This document shows, one piece after another, positions 9,837-21,776 of a stretch of DNA of 64,000 nt (the stretch's first letter is position 1; the number at the start of each line of letters is the position of its first letter). The stretch spans positions 310,001 through 374,000 of the forward strand of contig NZ_LT821239.1 of assembly GCF_900169525.1 (NCBI RefSeq). The letters are read 5' to 3'. The notes under the pieces were generated by a model, which was not told where the DNA came from, searched no databases, and worked only from the letters and a program-made list of their open reading frames with translations. Origin of the DNA: Corynebacterium pacaense (GTDB lineage Bacteria; Actinomycetota; Actinomycetes; Mycobacteriales; Mycobacteriaceae). The translations under genes and the position numbers were made by a program.

Positions 9837-11435
9837 GTGTTTCGAAGAAAACTGGTCGGTGCGCTCGCATCGACCCTAATCGCTGTGGGCTTGCTATCCC
9901 CGGTGGCTACCGCGCAATCGGAACGGATTATTGCCCCGGAGGACCGTGACACCTATGTCTCAGAGTTCCAATACGATGTGAATAATCCCCCAGTCGTTGA
10001 TGGTGTCGGCGGTCTCACGGAGGCTGAAATCGCTGAGATCCAGGACAAGATCCAGCAGGCAGAGGCCTCCGGCCCACCGCAAGATGAGATCATCCCCGGT
10101 CAGATGTGGTCGGACAAGGTCGGCATCCCCGAGGGTTACGACAAGACAGAAGCCGACCGCTCCGAGGTCGCGATCGCCACAGAGCAGTCCCAGCCGCAAG
10201 CACGGACATTCATGGCAACGGCGGAGCGGTGCAAGTCGTTCTGGTTGATCCCGTTCAAGGTGTGCGGGGAGATCCTGGATCGCTACGAGGCTCTGGGCGG
10301 AGAAACCAGTTGGCTTCTGCTGCCCATCGAACACCAGTCGATCAACCCCGACGGCCAGGGCCACCGTCAGCGGTTCGTCGGCGGCGTCATCTACCAGCAC
10401 CCCGATACCGGAGCGCATGCGGTCTCACCGATGACAATGGCTCTGTGGCAGCGTCACGGCTGGGAAGCCGGCTGGCTTGGCTACCCTCTCGGCGGTGAAG
10501 TTCCGGTGGAAGGATCCACCACCATTGACGGTGAGATCAGCGGCTGGGTTCAGCAATTCCAGGGTGGGCGCGTCTACCGCACCCCAATCTTGGAAGGCTT
10601 TCAGATTGCCAGTATCAACGGAGTCATCCTCGATAAATGGCTCGAATTGGGGGGACCTTCAGGGTATTTAGGATTTCCAATAGCTGATGAGGCCGGGGTC
10701 ACAGATGGAATGGGACGTTTCAGCATCTTCCAAAGAGGAGAAATCTATTGGGCCCCCGGGCTAGGGGCTCATGCTGTTTCTGGGACGATCCTGGACGACT
10801 GGAAAAGTGCAGAGGGGCCAGCTGGAGATTTTGGCTACCCAATTGCCCCGATGGAATGGGTTGATGAGTTCACTTACATCCAGAGTTTCGAAGGTGGAGA
10901 AATCCAAGGCGAAGTCTCTCAGGGTTTTGCTCCACGCGGTCTAACCAGTCAGTACATACAGGCTGATTCCCAGGAAGAAGCAGATGCTTATTTTGATGCG
11001 ATTGAAGATGAGTGGATTGCAGAGAGTCTAGGATCCCCCGGGATTTCCCTTATGCAGAAAGGTGCACCTGTTACGTATGGACCATGCATCCTAAAGCCAA
11101 ACAATATTCATATAAGGACAAAAAGTGGGGAGAGTGATTTCGGAATTGTAGGGTTTAAGCCATCGACAACTTGCACTAAACCGGTTTCATCAATCCAGCA
11201 CACAACAAACTTAAGGTATAAATACTATCAGTGGTGGTTGAAGGCAGCTTCTGCAACTGCATATTCAGATCCGGGGCTCACCACAACGCTTGTTCAGAAA
11301 AACATAGAACACCATTGTCGTGGACATGTTGATACCTGGTTTTGGGGCACTGCAGCTGGTGTCATTAACTACGGCGGAAAAGAATATTACGCTAGGGTTT
11401 ATCCGGACATCGCAAGATTTTCCTGCCGGGTATAG
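9837..11435 (+). CDS. Secreted LGFP-repeat protein with a novel C-terminal region
   Basis: Exported protein of 532 aa. An N-terminal signal peptide (MFRRKLVGALASTLIAVGLL, then SPVATAQS) ends near residue 27. Residues about 150-370 hold tandem LGFP-type repeats (WLLLPIEHQ, GWLGYPLGGE, GYLGFPIADEAG, GDFGYPIAPMEW), a module typical of mycolata cell-wall-associated proteins. The last ~130 residues, starting at YGPCILKPNN, carry several cysteines and are not recognised. From about 10,620 onward base composition becomes visibly AT-richer than in the first half, so the 3' part may have another origin. GTG start with AAGGAG RBS at 9823-9828. It lies inside the insert that splits the CRISPR array and is followed 8 nt later by a small gene. 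Confidence 0.8.
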   Translation: MFRRKLVGALASTLIAVGLLSPVATAQSERIIAPEDRDTYVSEFQYDVNNPPVVDGVGGLTEAEIAEIQDKIQQAEASGPPQDEIIPGQMWSDKVGIPEGYDKTEADRSEVAIATEQSQPQARTFMATAERCKSFWLIPFKVCGEILDRYEALGGETSWLLLPIEHQSINPDGQGHRQRFVGGVIYQHPDTGAHAVSPMTMALWQRHGWEAGWLGYPLGGEVPVEGSTTIDGEISGWVQQFQGGRVYRTPILEGFQIASINGVILDKWLELGGPSGYLGFPIADEAGVTDGMGRFSIFQRGEIYWAPGLGAHAVSGTILDDWKSAEGPAGDFGYPIAPMEWVDEFTYIQSFEGGEIQGEVSQGFAPRGLTSQYIQADSQEEADAYFDAIEDEWIAESLGSPGISLMQKGAPVTYGPCILKPNNIHIRTKSGESDFGIVGFKPSTTCTKPVSSIQHTTNLRYKYYQWWLKAASATAYSDPGLTTTLVQKNIEHHCRGHVDTWFWGTAAGVINYGGKEYYARVYPDIARFSCRV

Positions 11436-11443
11436 GAACAAGA

Positions 11444-11896
11444 GTGGCAACCTCATACGAGCTGAAGCATTTTCCTCAGAGAATCTATATCTGTTATCTG
11501 CAGGAGTCTTTGCAGCTTAGGCAAAGGGTCCTGGCGATCGTTCCCACTCTTGAAGACGCAAGAGCTATTGCGAAACGTCATAATGACTCCATGTTTCATG
11601 TCTATTGGAGTGAATGCGCCGTGGATTGTGGCAAGAACTCTAGTTGGCGCCCGGTCCATGGAGAACCGGTCATTGTTGCTTTCAGCCCTGGTTACAGCAT
11701 GGAGGAGGGGGCTTGCCCAGGCGGTGAGGAGCCGGTTGATGTTCGAACCTTCCTGGATCGAAATACTGCAGTGAACTACCTGAGGTGGTTCGACCGAAAT
11801 TTGTCTCCCGAATTTTGGGAACACGAATTTTGGGAGGTTGAGCTCGGATGGGAAGCATCAGGACTCAAGGAACTGATGAAGAGTTGGCAAGAATAA
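11444..11896 (+). CDS. Small cytoplasmic protein in operon with the LGFP protein
   Basis: Soluble protein of 150 aa with no signal peptide and no recognised domain. It is Trp- and acid-rich at the C-terminus (YLRWFDRNLSPEFWEHEFWEVELGWEASG). The GTG start at 11444 sits 8 nt after the LGFP gene stop, with AGGAAC as a weak RBS, so the two are probably co-transcribed. A large secreted protein with an unusual C-terminus followed by a small cytoplasmic acidic protein resembles effector/immunity gene pairs. That is only an inference from layout. Confidence 0.6.
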   Translation: MATSYELKHFPQRIYICYLQESLQLRQRVLAIVPTLEDARAIAKRHNDSMFHVYWSECAVDCGKNSSWRPVHGEPVIVAFSPGYSMEEGACPGGEEPVDVRTFLDRNTAVNYLRWFDRNLSPEFWEHEFWEVELGWEASGLKELMKSWQE

Positions 11897-12046
11897 TAGC
11901 TGGCGGCACAATTGGGAAAGCATCCATCTATCAGTCCCAGTCAACATGTCTCCCGTGTAGAGGACTTCTGAAAATGACAGTCCCGCTTGGAAAAGTACCA
12001 CCCCAGGACCGCAACGTGCCAGTAGTTATCTCTATGTCAGGGCCGG

Positions 12047-12576
12047 TCAGCTGTCAGCCAGCGTGCGGTATAGGGTGGCCCTACTGATACCAAGGTCTGT
12101 GGCGATAGCTACCTTGGGCTCACCTGCTGCTGCTCACCTGCTGCTGCTCACTGCCGTGCTTCTTCGGCCTTTCTGTGGTCAGGGCGCGTTTGCGGCCTTT
12201 ATATTTGCCGGCCTTTTCGCCAGGGCTATGCCCTCAGCCTGCCGCTCCCGGATAATCGATCGCTCAAACTGAGCGAATGAGCCGAGGATGCCCAGCATGA
12301 GGTTGTCTCAGGAGATCTCCCGACCCGTCGCAAAGGTCAGTCCTTCTTTGATGAAGTGCACGCTCGCACCCTTCTCAGCGATCTGGTCGATCAGTCCCTG
12401 CAGATCAGTCAGGGAGCGGGCCAGTCGGTCAATCGAGGCGATCAGCAGTTGATCGTGTTCACGCAGGAAGCCGATGCAGTCTTCGAGTCCTGCCCGATCA
12501 TCTCGCGCTGCCGGGCGAGGTTCTACTCCGCGGTCGAGACCCGGAGATACGAGACGCACGGTCCCCGATGGGTAGC
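12047..12576 (-). pseudogene. Decayed serine recombinase (resolvase/invertase family)
   Basis: Remains of a Tn3-resolvase-like serine recombinase can be followed in all three minus frames. The N-terminal catalytic motif SYLRVSTAE is followed by a TAG where Gln is expected, then NLARQREMIG. After a frame change, LLIASIDRLARSLTDLQGLI and HFIKEGLTFATG continue until a TGA at 12308-12310. The next part (LMLGILGSFAQFERSIIRERQ, EGIALAK) is followed by another frameshift. The DNA-binding HTH end is recognisable as KVAIATDLGISRATLYRTL before a TGA at 12047-12049. At least one nonsense change and two or three indels make it inactive. It is probably the remnant of the mobile element that brought the insert into the CRISPR array. 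Confidence 0.85.
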
Positions 12577-12960
12577 ACTATCTTCTCGCTGGTTCGTGGC
12601 CACGATCGTGGCAGTCTCGTCTTGGTCGACGTCGTCATTCCTGGACTCGTCGTCACTGACGGCCTCGCTGTCATAATCAATGGTGTTCTGCCAGGCGGAT
12701 GGGTTCCAGCCGTCGAAGCGCACGTCGCGCGGATGAAAGTGCTGGACCTCGCTCCATTGCTGATCGCCTCGATAGAGACGGGCTTTGATGACGTGTTTAT
12801 AGACCCGCTGCACCGACAGTCGCCCCACGGGCTCGCCCGAGAGTCCGAGGTAGGTGGCATGACCGGGGTTGCTAGAGTGCTGTTCCAGAGCCTGCCGCCG
12901 TCATCGAGAATCAGATCCGTGTCGACCTGCTCGGCCTCATCCACCCAGGAACGACCGTAG
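12577..12960 (-). pseudogene. Gene remnant of unknown function abutting the array
   Basis: Minus-strand coding-like sequence runs up to the first repeat of the proximal array. One frame reads WVDEAEQVDTDLILDDG. After a +1/-1 shift it continues as RQALEQHSSNPGHATYLGL, SGEPVGRLSVQRVYKHVIKA, EVQHFHPRDVRFDGWNPSAW and an acidic tail. The frameshift and the abrupt end at the CRISPR repeat suggest a truncated, dead gene. I do not recognise the family. Confidence 0.4.
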
Positions 12961-15900
12961 GGACCATCCCCGCCTGAGCGGGGAGAACGCACACCTGTCG
13001 AGGATTTGGGCGTTGATCAGAGGACCATCCCCGCCTGAGCGGGGAGAACAAATCATCCACCCTGCCGGTCCACACAAACCCGGGACCATCCCCGCCTGAG
13101 CGGGGAGAACGCCGCCGCGATGGCCGAGCTGGCTAAGGGCGGGGGACCATCCCCGCCTGAGCGGGGAGAACGTGCCGGAGGTATGCCCACCCCACGGGCC
13201 GCCGGGACCATCCCCGCCTGAGCGGGGAGAACCGATGGCCGGACTCGCACGATTTGCGACAGGTCGGACCATCCCCGCCTGAGCGGGGAGAACTTGAGCA
13301 GCGCATTCAATGTCGCCACCTCCGACGGACCATCCCCGCCTGAGCGGGGAGAACGACACGCCTACCTGCTTCACGGGCCAGTTGAACGGACCATCCCCGC
13401 CTGAGCGGGGAGAACGCCTCCGTCCGCGGCCCATAGCTGACAGTCACCGGACCATCCCCGCCTGAGCGGGGAGAACGCCAGCGCGTACGCGCCGCCCTTA
13501 CCATCGAGGGGACCATCCCCGCCTGAGCGGGGAGAACCGCATAAATCGTTGCCAGCTTATTGTCCTGACGGGACCATCCCCGCCTGAGCGGGGAGAACTT
13601 ATTGCGCAGCAGGTCGCGGCGTTGGATTATCGGACCATCCCCGCCTGAGCGGGGAGAACAATTTGGTGAGATTCCGGTTTCGTCCCCTGAACGGACCATC
13701 CCCGCCTGAGCGGGGAGAACTAAGCCGGTCGCTCCGCATGCGGGCAGGGTGTCGGACCATCCCCGCCTGAGCGGGGAGAACTCGAGTGTATCAGGTGGTT
13801 GTCTGTGTTGGGGGGGACCATCCCCGCCTGAGCGGGGAGAACTCAGTAGTCGACGCCGCCAGGCTCAGAGCATCCGGACCATCCCCGCCTGAGCGGGGAG
13901 AACCCGATCTCGGCGCGGGGGATCGTGCCCTTCGGGGGACCATCCCCGCCTGAGCGGGGAGAACATTCTACATGGACAAGTCAGGGCGCAAGTGGGGGGA
14001 CCATCCCCGCCTGAGCGGGGAGAACTGTTGACCAGGAGTGCGGGCTTAGACGGCTGTGGGACCATCCCCGCCTGAGCGGGGAGAACTGCGCCTTCAAACG
14101 CAGATCCCAGCCCCCCCGCGGACCATCCCCGCCTGAGCGGGGAGAACAATGTGACAGGCGACGCAGTGACGATTGATTCAGGACCATCCCCGCCTGAGCG
14201 GGGAGAACATGCTCACCGATCTAGGGCAAAGGTTCCAGGCGGGACCATCCCCGCCTGAGCGGGGAGAACATACCAATAAAGCCAGTGACCGCGTTGATTG
14301 CCGGACCATCCCCGCCTGAGCGGGGAGAACCGAAATCATCTCCTATCTGCTGGCCGCGACCTTGGACCATCCCCGCCTGAGCGGGGAGAACGAAGTCGAA
14401 GCGGAGGAGCCGAAGATCGAAGACGGACCATCCCCGCCTGAGCGGGGAGAACCGGCCCAGGCTGGGGTGTACAGCACCGAGCGAGGGACCATCCCCGCCT
14501 GAGCGGGGAGAACAATATTGGGCGGTTGACTGCGCCGGTGCGGGAAGGACCATCCCCGCCTGAGCGGGGAGAACCAGGCCCGGAACCTTGAAGGTGCTGA
14601 GAAGGGGGGACCATCCCCGCCTGAGCGGGGAGAACATACCAATGAAGCCAGTGACCGCGTTGATCGCCGGACCATCCCCGCCTGAGCGGGGAGAACCCGC
14701 TGGCACATCGAGGAGGCACCGCACGGTTGGGACCATCCCCGCCTGAGCGGGGAGAACTTGCTGGCCGCCGTCCTGAAAACAAACAACACGGGACCATCCC
14801 CGCCTGAGCGGGGAGAACACAGAGGCAGCGTGTCAGAGCGGAAACCCGGTGGGACCATCCCCGCCTGAGCGGGGAGAACAGTGCGCCGTGCTTGGCCTGC
14901 ATGGCCAGCCCCGGACCATCCCCGCCTGAGCGGGGAGAACCGCGCGCCTTCTTCCGGGTGATGAGTACCTCGGGGACCATCCCCGCCTGAGCGGGGAGAA
15001 CAGCTGCTGGATGCCCTTACGCACCTGATCAACCGGACCATCCCCGCCTGAGCGGGGAGAACAATCTGGACGGGGCATTTGTCGAGGATCTGTTCGGACC
15101 ATCCCCGCCTGAGCGGGGAGAACTGACTACTAGGGAAGGGTGGTTTTGTGGGCGTCGGACCATCCCCGCCTGAGCGGGGAGAACAAATCCGTGCACACGG
15201 TGAGGACAGGCCCGGTCGGACCATCCCCGCCTGAGCGGGGAGAACTAACATGGCTTTGGGAGAGTGTCGTCAGCCCGAGGACCATCCCCGCCTGAGCGGG
15301 GAGAACTCACACAGAAAGGGGCCGTAATGACCCAGCTGAGGACCATCCCCGCCTGAGCGGGGAGAACCGCGTGATTGTCCCCGGCCACCGTGGTGCCAGC
15401 GGACCATCCCCGCCTGAGCGGGGAGAACAAGGAGTGGTCGCCGGGTGAGGGCGATGATCCGGGACCATCCCCGCCTGAGCGGGGAGAACGGATACTGCTC
15501 TGGCCGAGTCGAAGACGCAAAGGGACCATCCCCGCCTGAGCGGGGAGAACCTCACCTTCCTTGAGGAGTGGGATCTCGCAAAGGGACCATCCCCGCCTGA
15601 GCGGGGAGAACCTGCTGACGCCGAGGTGGTGCTCGGAGTCGCCCGGACCATCCCCGCCTGAGCGGGGAGAACGGAACCGCCCGCCCCAGATCGGAGACTG
15701 TTGCCGGACCATCCCCGCCTGAGCGGGGAGAACAAGCACTGGCCAACCTCGTCAACGCCGGGCTGAGGACCATCCCCGCCTGAGCGGGGAGAACGAGTCC
15801 GATAGCGCTGCCATCAACACCACCACCGGACCATCCCCGCCTGAGCGGGGAGAACGTAGAGACTGACTCTTCCGGTATGAGCTCCATGCGGACCATCCCC

Positions 15901-18900
15901 GCCTGAGCGGGGAGAACGTCGGAGGATAACCGGGCACTCGTGTTTCCGCAGGACCATCCCCGCCTGAGCGGGGAGAACGCATCCAGGTACTCATCGCCAT
16001 ATCCCATGCGCGGACCATCCCCGCCTGAGCGGGGAGAACCTATTTTGCTGCACCCGCAGGCGCTGACGAAGCGGACCATCCCCGCCTGAGCGGGGAGAAC
16101 ATCCCACAGAGATTTGAAAACCTCCCACACGCCGGACCATCCCCGCCTGAGCGGGGAGAACATCACGCGGAGACACCAGCTGCCCTGTCGTACCGGACCA
16201 TCCCCGCCTGAGCGGGGAGAACTCGACGGACGAATTCATCGCCTCCTCGAGTTCCGGACCATCCCCGCCTGAGCGGGGAGAACCTCACCTTCCTTGAGGA
16301 GTGGGATCTCGCAAGGGGACCATCCCCGCCTGAGCGGGGAGAACATGGCACTTCTCATTGAGCTGACCGCCTACCAGGGACCATCCCCGCCTGAGCGGGG
16401 AGAACGGAAGGTTCTGGGTCGTCGTCATTCTGGGAAGGGGACCATCCCCGCCTGAGCGGGGAGAACCTGAGTAAAGATTCCGGCGTCGTGGATTTTCTGG
16501 GACCATCCCCGCCTGAGCGGGGAGAACCCCCGCGCCGAGATCGGGCATGGCACTTCGGATGGACCATCCCCGCCTGAGCGGGGAGAACACTACCGGGGTT
16601 CCACGCACGCCCCAGAGTGACGGACCATCCCCGCCTGAGCGGGGAGAACGTGACCGCGTTGATCGCCTTGAGGAGACCATCAGGACCATCCCCGCCTGAG
16701 CGGGGAGAACTGCAGCAGGTACCGGCTGCGATGCAGGATGAAGGGACCATCCCCGCCTGAGCGGGGAGAACTACCCACTACCAGGGCGGAACGCGGAGGT
16801 CAACGGACCATCCCCGCCTGAGCGGGGAGAACTCCGCGAACGATCGCCCACGCTTCGCAGCCTCAGGACCATCCCCGCCTGAGCGGGGAGAACGGTCCGG
16901 TAAGTACGTAAAAACTGTGCTGGCGCGGACCATCCCCGCCTGAGCGGGGAGAACGCTTTGGCGACTGCTGCGGGTGCAGTGGGGAAGGGACCATCCCCGC
17001 CTGAGCGGGGAGAACTACTAAAGGAGAATGAAAATTGTCTAATCCCACGGACCATCCCCGCCTGAGCGGGGAGAACGGTGCTGAAGCCTGCAGCTCAGGC
17101 GTGCCCGCCGGACCATCCCCGCCTGAGCGGGGAGAACGCGGTTTCCTCCGCGGACCGCTCAAAAGTCTTGGGACCATCCCCGCCTGAGCGGGGAGAACCT
17201 GTCAGCGATTTGCTCGCTGACCCTACGCTCAGGACCATCCCCGCCTGAGCGGGGAGAACTGGATCAGATCGCCGTGTTCAAGGATGCTTTGAGGACCATC
17301 CCCGCCTGAGCGGGGAGAACATCCGTCGCTTGTCGATGAGGGACCAGGTGTCCGGACCATCCCCGCCTGAGCGGGGAGAACATGGCATCTCTCATGCCAC
17401 CGCCACCGGGCCTGGGACCATCCCCGCCTGAGCGGGGAGAACACTACCGGGGTTCCACGCACGCCCCAGAGTGACGGACCATCCCCGCCTGAGCGGGGAG
17501 AACGCCAACGCGGATGCGCCGCCGCTGGCGGTGGCGGGACCATCCCCGCCTGAGCGGGGAGAACTAGGCCCCAGCGGACGCGCTGGCTATAAGCAGGGGA
17601 CCATCCCCGCCTGAGCGGGGAGAACACTTCGAATGCGGTGCCTGCGAACTCCTGGGCCGGACCATCCCCGCCTGAGCGGGGAGAACGTTGCGGGGATGGT
17701 GATCCTGTGGGCGTGGGGGGGACCATCCCCGCCTGAGTGGGGAGAACGATCACCGCCGCCGGCACCAGGAGACTCAAGACGGACCATCCCCGCCTGAGCG
17801 GGGAGAACCTCGCTGCCACCGAAGCAGCAGCTGTCAGAGGTGGACCATCCCCGCCTGAGCGGGGAGAACCGCATTTGGGCCGGGTGTCTTTCGAGAAGCA
17901 CCGGACCATCCCCGCCTGAGCGGGGAGAACAATGTTGTCGTCCAGGTCGATGATGCCGGCGCCGGACCATCCCCGCCTGAGCGGGGAGAACTCACGGAAT
18001 CGCAGCTCGCCGCCGCGATCGGGGGGACCATCCCCGCCTGAGCGGGGAGAACAAGGGCGAGCCTCAGGCATTGGTCGCGGCGACGGGACCATCCCCGCCT
18101 GAGCGGGGAGAACCACCGCGATCTGATTCGACGCCAGCGCATCTAGGGACCATCCCCGCCTGAGCGGGGAGAACACAGACCCCAAAGGCCCGGGTAGCGA
18201 TGAAACCGGACCATCCCCGCCTGAGCGGGGAGAACCCCGTGCTCGTGCCGAGAGCGTCAGCGTACGAGGACCATCCCCGCCTGAGCGGGGAGAACTTGCC
18301 GAACGCGACCGCAGAATCAGACGCCACGGGACCATCCCCGCCTGAGCGGGGAGAACGTGGAGATCTCACCGACGACGGGGCGAACTAAGGGACCATCCCC
18401 GCCTGAGCGGGGAGAACGGTCGTGGCTACGCATCGCAGGTATGGCAGGGGGGACCATCCCCGCCTGAGCGGGGAGAACTCCCCGGGCGTATGTGATTCAA
18501 TTGATGTTCCCTGGACCATCCCCGCCTGAGCGGGGAGAACGCGTCGGTGACCTTCTCTGACCCCGCAGTGGCCGGACCATCCCCGCCTGAGCGGGGAGAA
18601 CCGCTCCTGCATCGCCCACGAGCTCGGCCATGCAGGACCATCCCCGCCTGAGCGGGGAGAACAAGGTCATAGTCGATGCGGATCGCGCCGGGCTTGGACC
18701 ATCCCCGCCTGAGCGGGGAGAACCCCGCAGCCGTATGCCCCGCACCGCGGCGAACGGGACCATCCCCGCCTGAGCGGGGAGAACTCATCGGTGAATAACC
18801 CGCACTGGGAGGTGACCGGACCATCCCCGCCTGAGCGGGGAGAACAGCGTGATCTCGCGATGGCCCGCGTGCAGGCAGGGACCATCCCCGCCTGAGCGGG

Positions 18901-21776
18901 GAGAACACGAAGGAAAATCTCATCGCCGCGTGGGATGAGGGACCATCCCCGCCTGAGCGGGGAGAACCATCCTGGGCCTGCCAGTCCGTGGCGGCAGCCC
19001 GGACCATCCCCGCCTGAGCGGGGAGAACTGGTGGATTCCACGGAGGAGGTCCAGGCCGCTCGGACCACCCCCGCCTGAGCGGGGAGAACGAGGACGGAGA
19101 AGATACCTGGATCGGCGTGACCGGACCATCCCCGCCTGAGCGGGGAGAACCGGGGGCACCCGATGTCTCACGGCATCTGTACGGGACCATCCCCGCCTGA
19201 GCGGGGAGAACCTGCCTTTCGGCCCGCTCTTCGCCGCGTACTGCGGACCATCCCCGCCTGAGCGGGGAGAACCAGGCGATGAAATACTGGCGGGCCTGCT
19301 TACCCGGACCATCCCCGCCTGAGCGGGGAGAACCCAGGGTTTTCCCTTGCCTTGCCTTGCCTCGCCGGACCATCCCCGCCTGAGCGGGGAGAACGATGCA
19401 TACACGCATTTGAATATGGTGCGCGGGGGACCATCCCCGCCTGAGCGGGGAGAACACGCCCGAGTAAATGACATTAAGCTCACCGGGCGGACCATCCCCG
19501 CCTGAGCGGGGAGAACACGGTGCATCTCTTGCTCCTGAAGCAGGGATGGGGACCATCCCCGCCTGAGCGGGGAGAACGCGGGGAGGGGCTCGTCGTCCCA
19601 GCCGTCGCGGGGACCATCCCCGCCTGAGCGGGGAGAACACGCTGGCGCGGTGCACGAACTCGGATTCACCGGGACCATCCCCGCCTGAGCGGGGAGAACG
19701 TGCCACCGGGTAAGTAGCGGTTGGCAAGGTTGGGACCATCCCCGCCTGAGCGGGGAGAACGCCGGGGTCAGCACCGGCTCCGGGCGCGCGAGCTGGACCA
19801 TCCCCGCCTGAGCGGGGAGAACCCCACCGTCAGGATCTTCCCGTCGGTGTCCATCGGACCATCCCCGCCTGAGCGGGGAGAACTGCAGCCTGCCGAAGGT
19901 CACAACCCGGTCACCCGGACCATCCCCGCCTGAGCGGGGAGAACACCGCTTCGCAGCTGGCGGACGACTTCATGGCGGGACCATCCCCGCCTGAGCGGGG
20001 AGAACTGGGCATTCCTCGGCACTATCGGCGCACACCGGGGACCATCCCCGCCTGAGCGGGGAGAACCTGGTCCAGTCGCGGGTGTCGATGCAGAATCAGG
20101 GACCATCCCCGCCTGAGCGGGGAGAACGCGTCGGACACCTTCTCCGACCCCGCAGACGCCGGACCATCCCCGCCTGAGCGGGGAGAACTCGGAGCCATCG
20201 ATGCCTAAGGTCGCGAAGTGCGGACCATCCCCGCCTGAGCGGGGAGAACTCCTCAATCATCTTGTCGTACTTCTCTGTCGCCGGACCATCCCCGCCTGAG
20301 CGGGGAGAACTAGTGGGTACCACGGGAAGAACATGGCCGGTGAGGACCATCCCCGCCTGAGCGGGGAGAACAGTGGGTGCAGGACGTGGCGACTCAGCAT
20401 GTCGGGACCATCCCCGCCTGAGCGGGGAGAACCGTTTTCCCACACGACGAGGCGGGGCCTGATGGGGACCATCCCCGCCTGAGCGGGGAGAACATGTCAT
20501 CGAACTCGGCGTCCTTGATCGGGCGGGGACCATCCCCGCCTGAGCGGGGAGAACAATCACTACACATTTGCGCAGCTAGCTACCCACGGACCATCCCCGC
20601 CTGAGCGGGGAGAACGCAGGGTCGGCCATCAGCTCAGAGACGGTGTACGGACCATCCCCGCCTGAGCGGGGAGAACTCAAGCTCGCCCGGGACAAGGCTG
20701 ATGTTGCGGGGACCATCCCCGCCTGAGCGGGGAGAACACGCCCTCCTCGCCGCGTCCGCCCCGGAGGCTGGGACCATCCCCGCCTGAGCGGGGAGAACGC
20801 GGTGACTCAGTGGTGAGGGGCATTGAGGGCAGGGACCATCCCCGCCTGAGCGGGGAGAACTGAATCGGTGGCAGGTAAGTCGGTGACTTTGGGGGACCAT
20901 CCCCGCCTGAGCGGGGAGAACCCTGTCGCTGACATTCTGGAAGTGCCGGAGCTGGGACCATCCCCGCCTGAGCGGGGAGAACTAACCCTTGTACAGGGGA
21001 TTCTCGGAGGCGACGGGACCATCCCCGCCTGAGCGGGGAGAACCGTAAGACGCAGGCACGTGCTGCTGGAGGCTGGGGACCATCCCCGCCTGAGCGGGGA
21101 GAACGCGCGGGCCGCGGGTGGTGACCCTGATGCAGCGGGACCATCCCCGCCTGAGCGGGGAGAACTTGAAGCCCTCATCCAGCGGATCACGCAGGACCGG
21201 ACCATCCCCGCCTGAGCGGGGAGAACAGCGACTTATTGATCTGGGCTTAGCGTCGAATGGGACCATCCCCGCCTGAGCGGGGAGAACTGGATGGTGCGTC
21301 GCGACGCACTGAGGGGGAGGGGACCATCCCCGCCTGAGCGGGGAGAACAGCGGGCGCAGGATGCCGGCCTGTCCATGGAGGAGGACCATCCCCGCCTGAG
21401 CGGGGAGAACCGGCGCATAAGCATTGGCAGGCGATCGCGGATCGGACCATCCCCGCCTGAGCGGGGAGAACTCAATGGAAATCAGTTCGGTTACCAGCCG
21501 AACAGGACCATCCCCGCCTGAGCGGGGAGAACGTCGGTGTAGCTGGGGGGGTGTCGGGGTGGCGCGGACCATCCCCGCCTGAGCGGGGAGAACCGATATG
21601 TGAGTTCTGAATAGTGAAATTTGTTGGGACCATCCCCGCCTGAGCGGGGAGAACCGGATCGAAAATTCCTTGATCGCGTCACCGGTCGGACCATCCCCGC
21701 CTGAGCGGGGAGAACGACGGGGGCGGGGAGTCGGTCGGCGATGAACCCGGACCATCCCCGCCTGAGCGGGGAGAAC
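12961..21776 (-). CRISPR. Type I-E CRISPR array, leader-proximal block (145 repeats, 144 spacers)
   Basis: Same 28-bp repeat and 61-bp period as the distal block. First and last repeat starts (12961 and 21749) differ by 144 periods plus 4 nt, so a few spacers are one base longer. The array lies directly downstream of cas2. The leader is therefore at its right end and crRNAs are transcribed leftward, newest spacers near 21.7 kb. Variant repeats occur at 17720 (change at 17738) and 19062 (change at 19068). Spacers at 16589-16621 and 17443-17475 are identical, and several others are near-duplicates. Long open frames through the array are produced by the repeat and are not genes. Confidence 0.98.
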
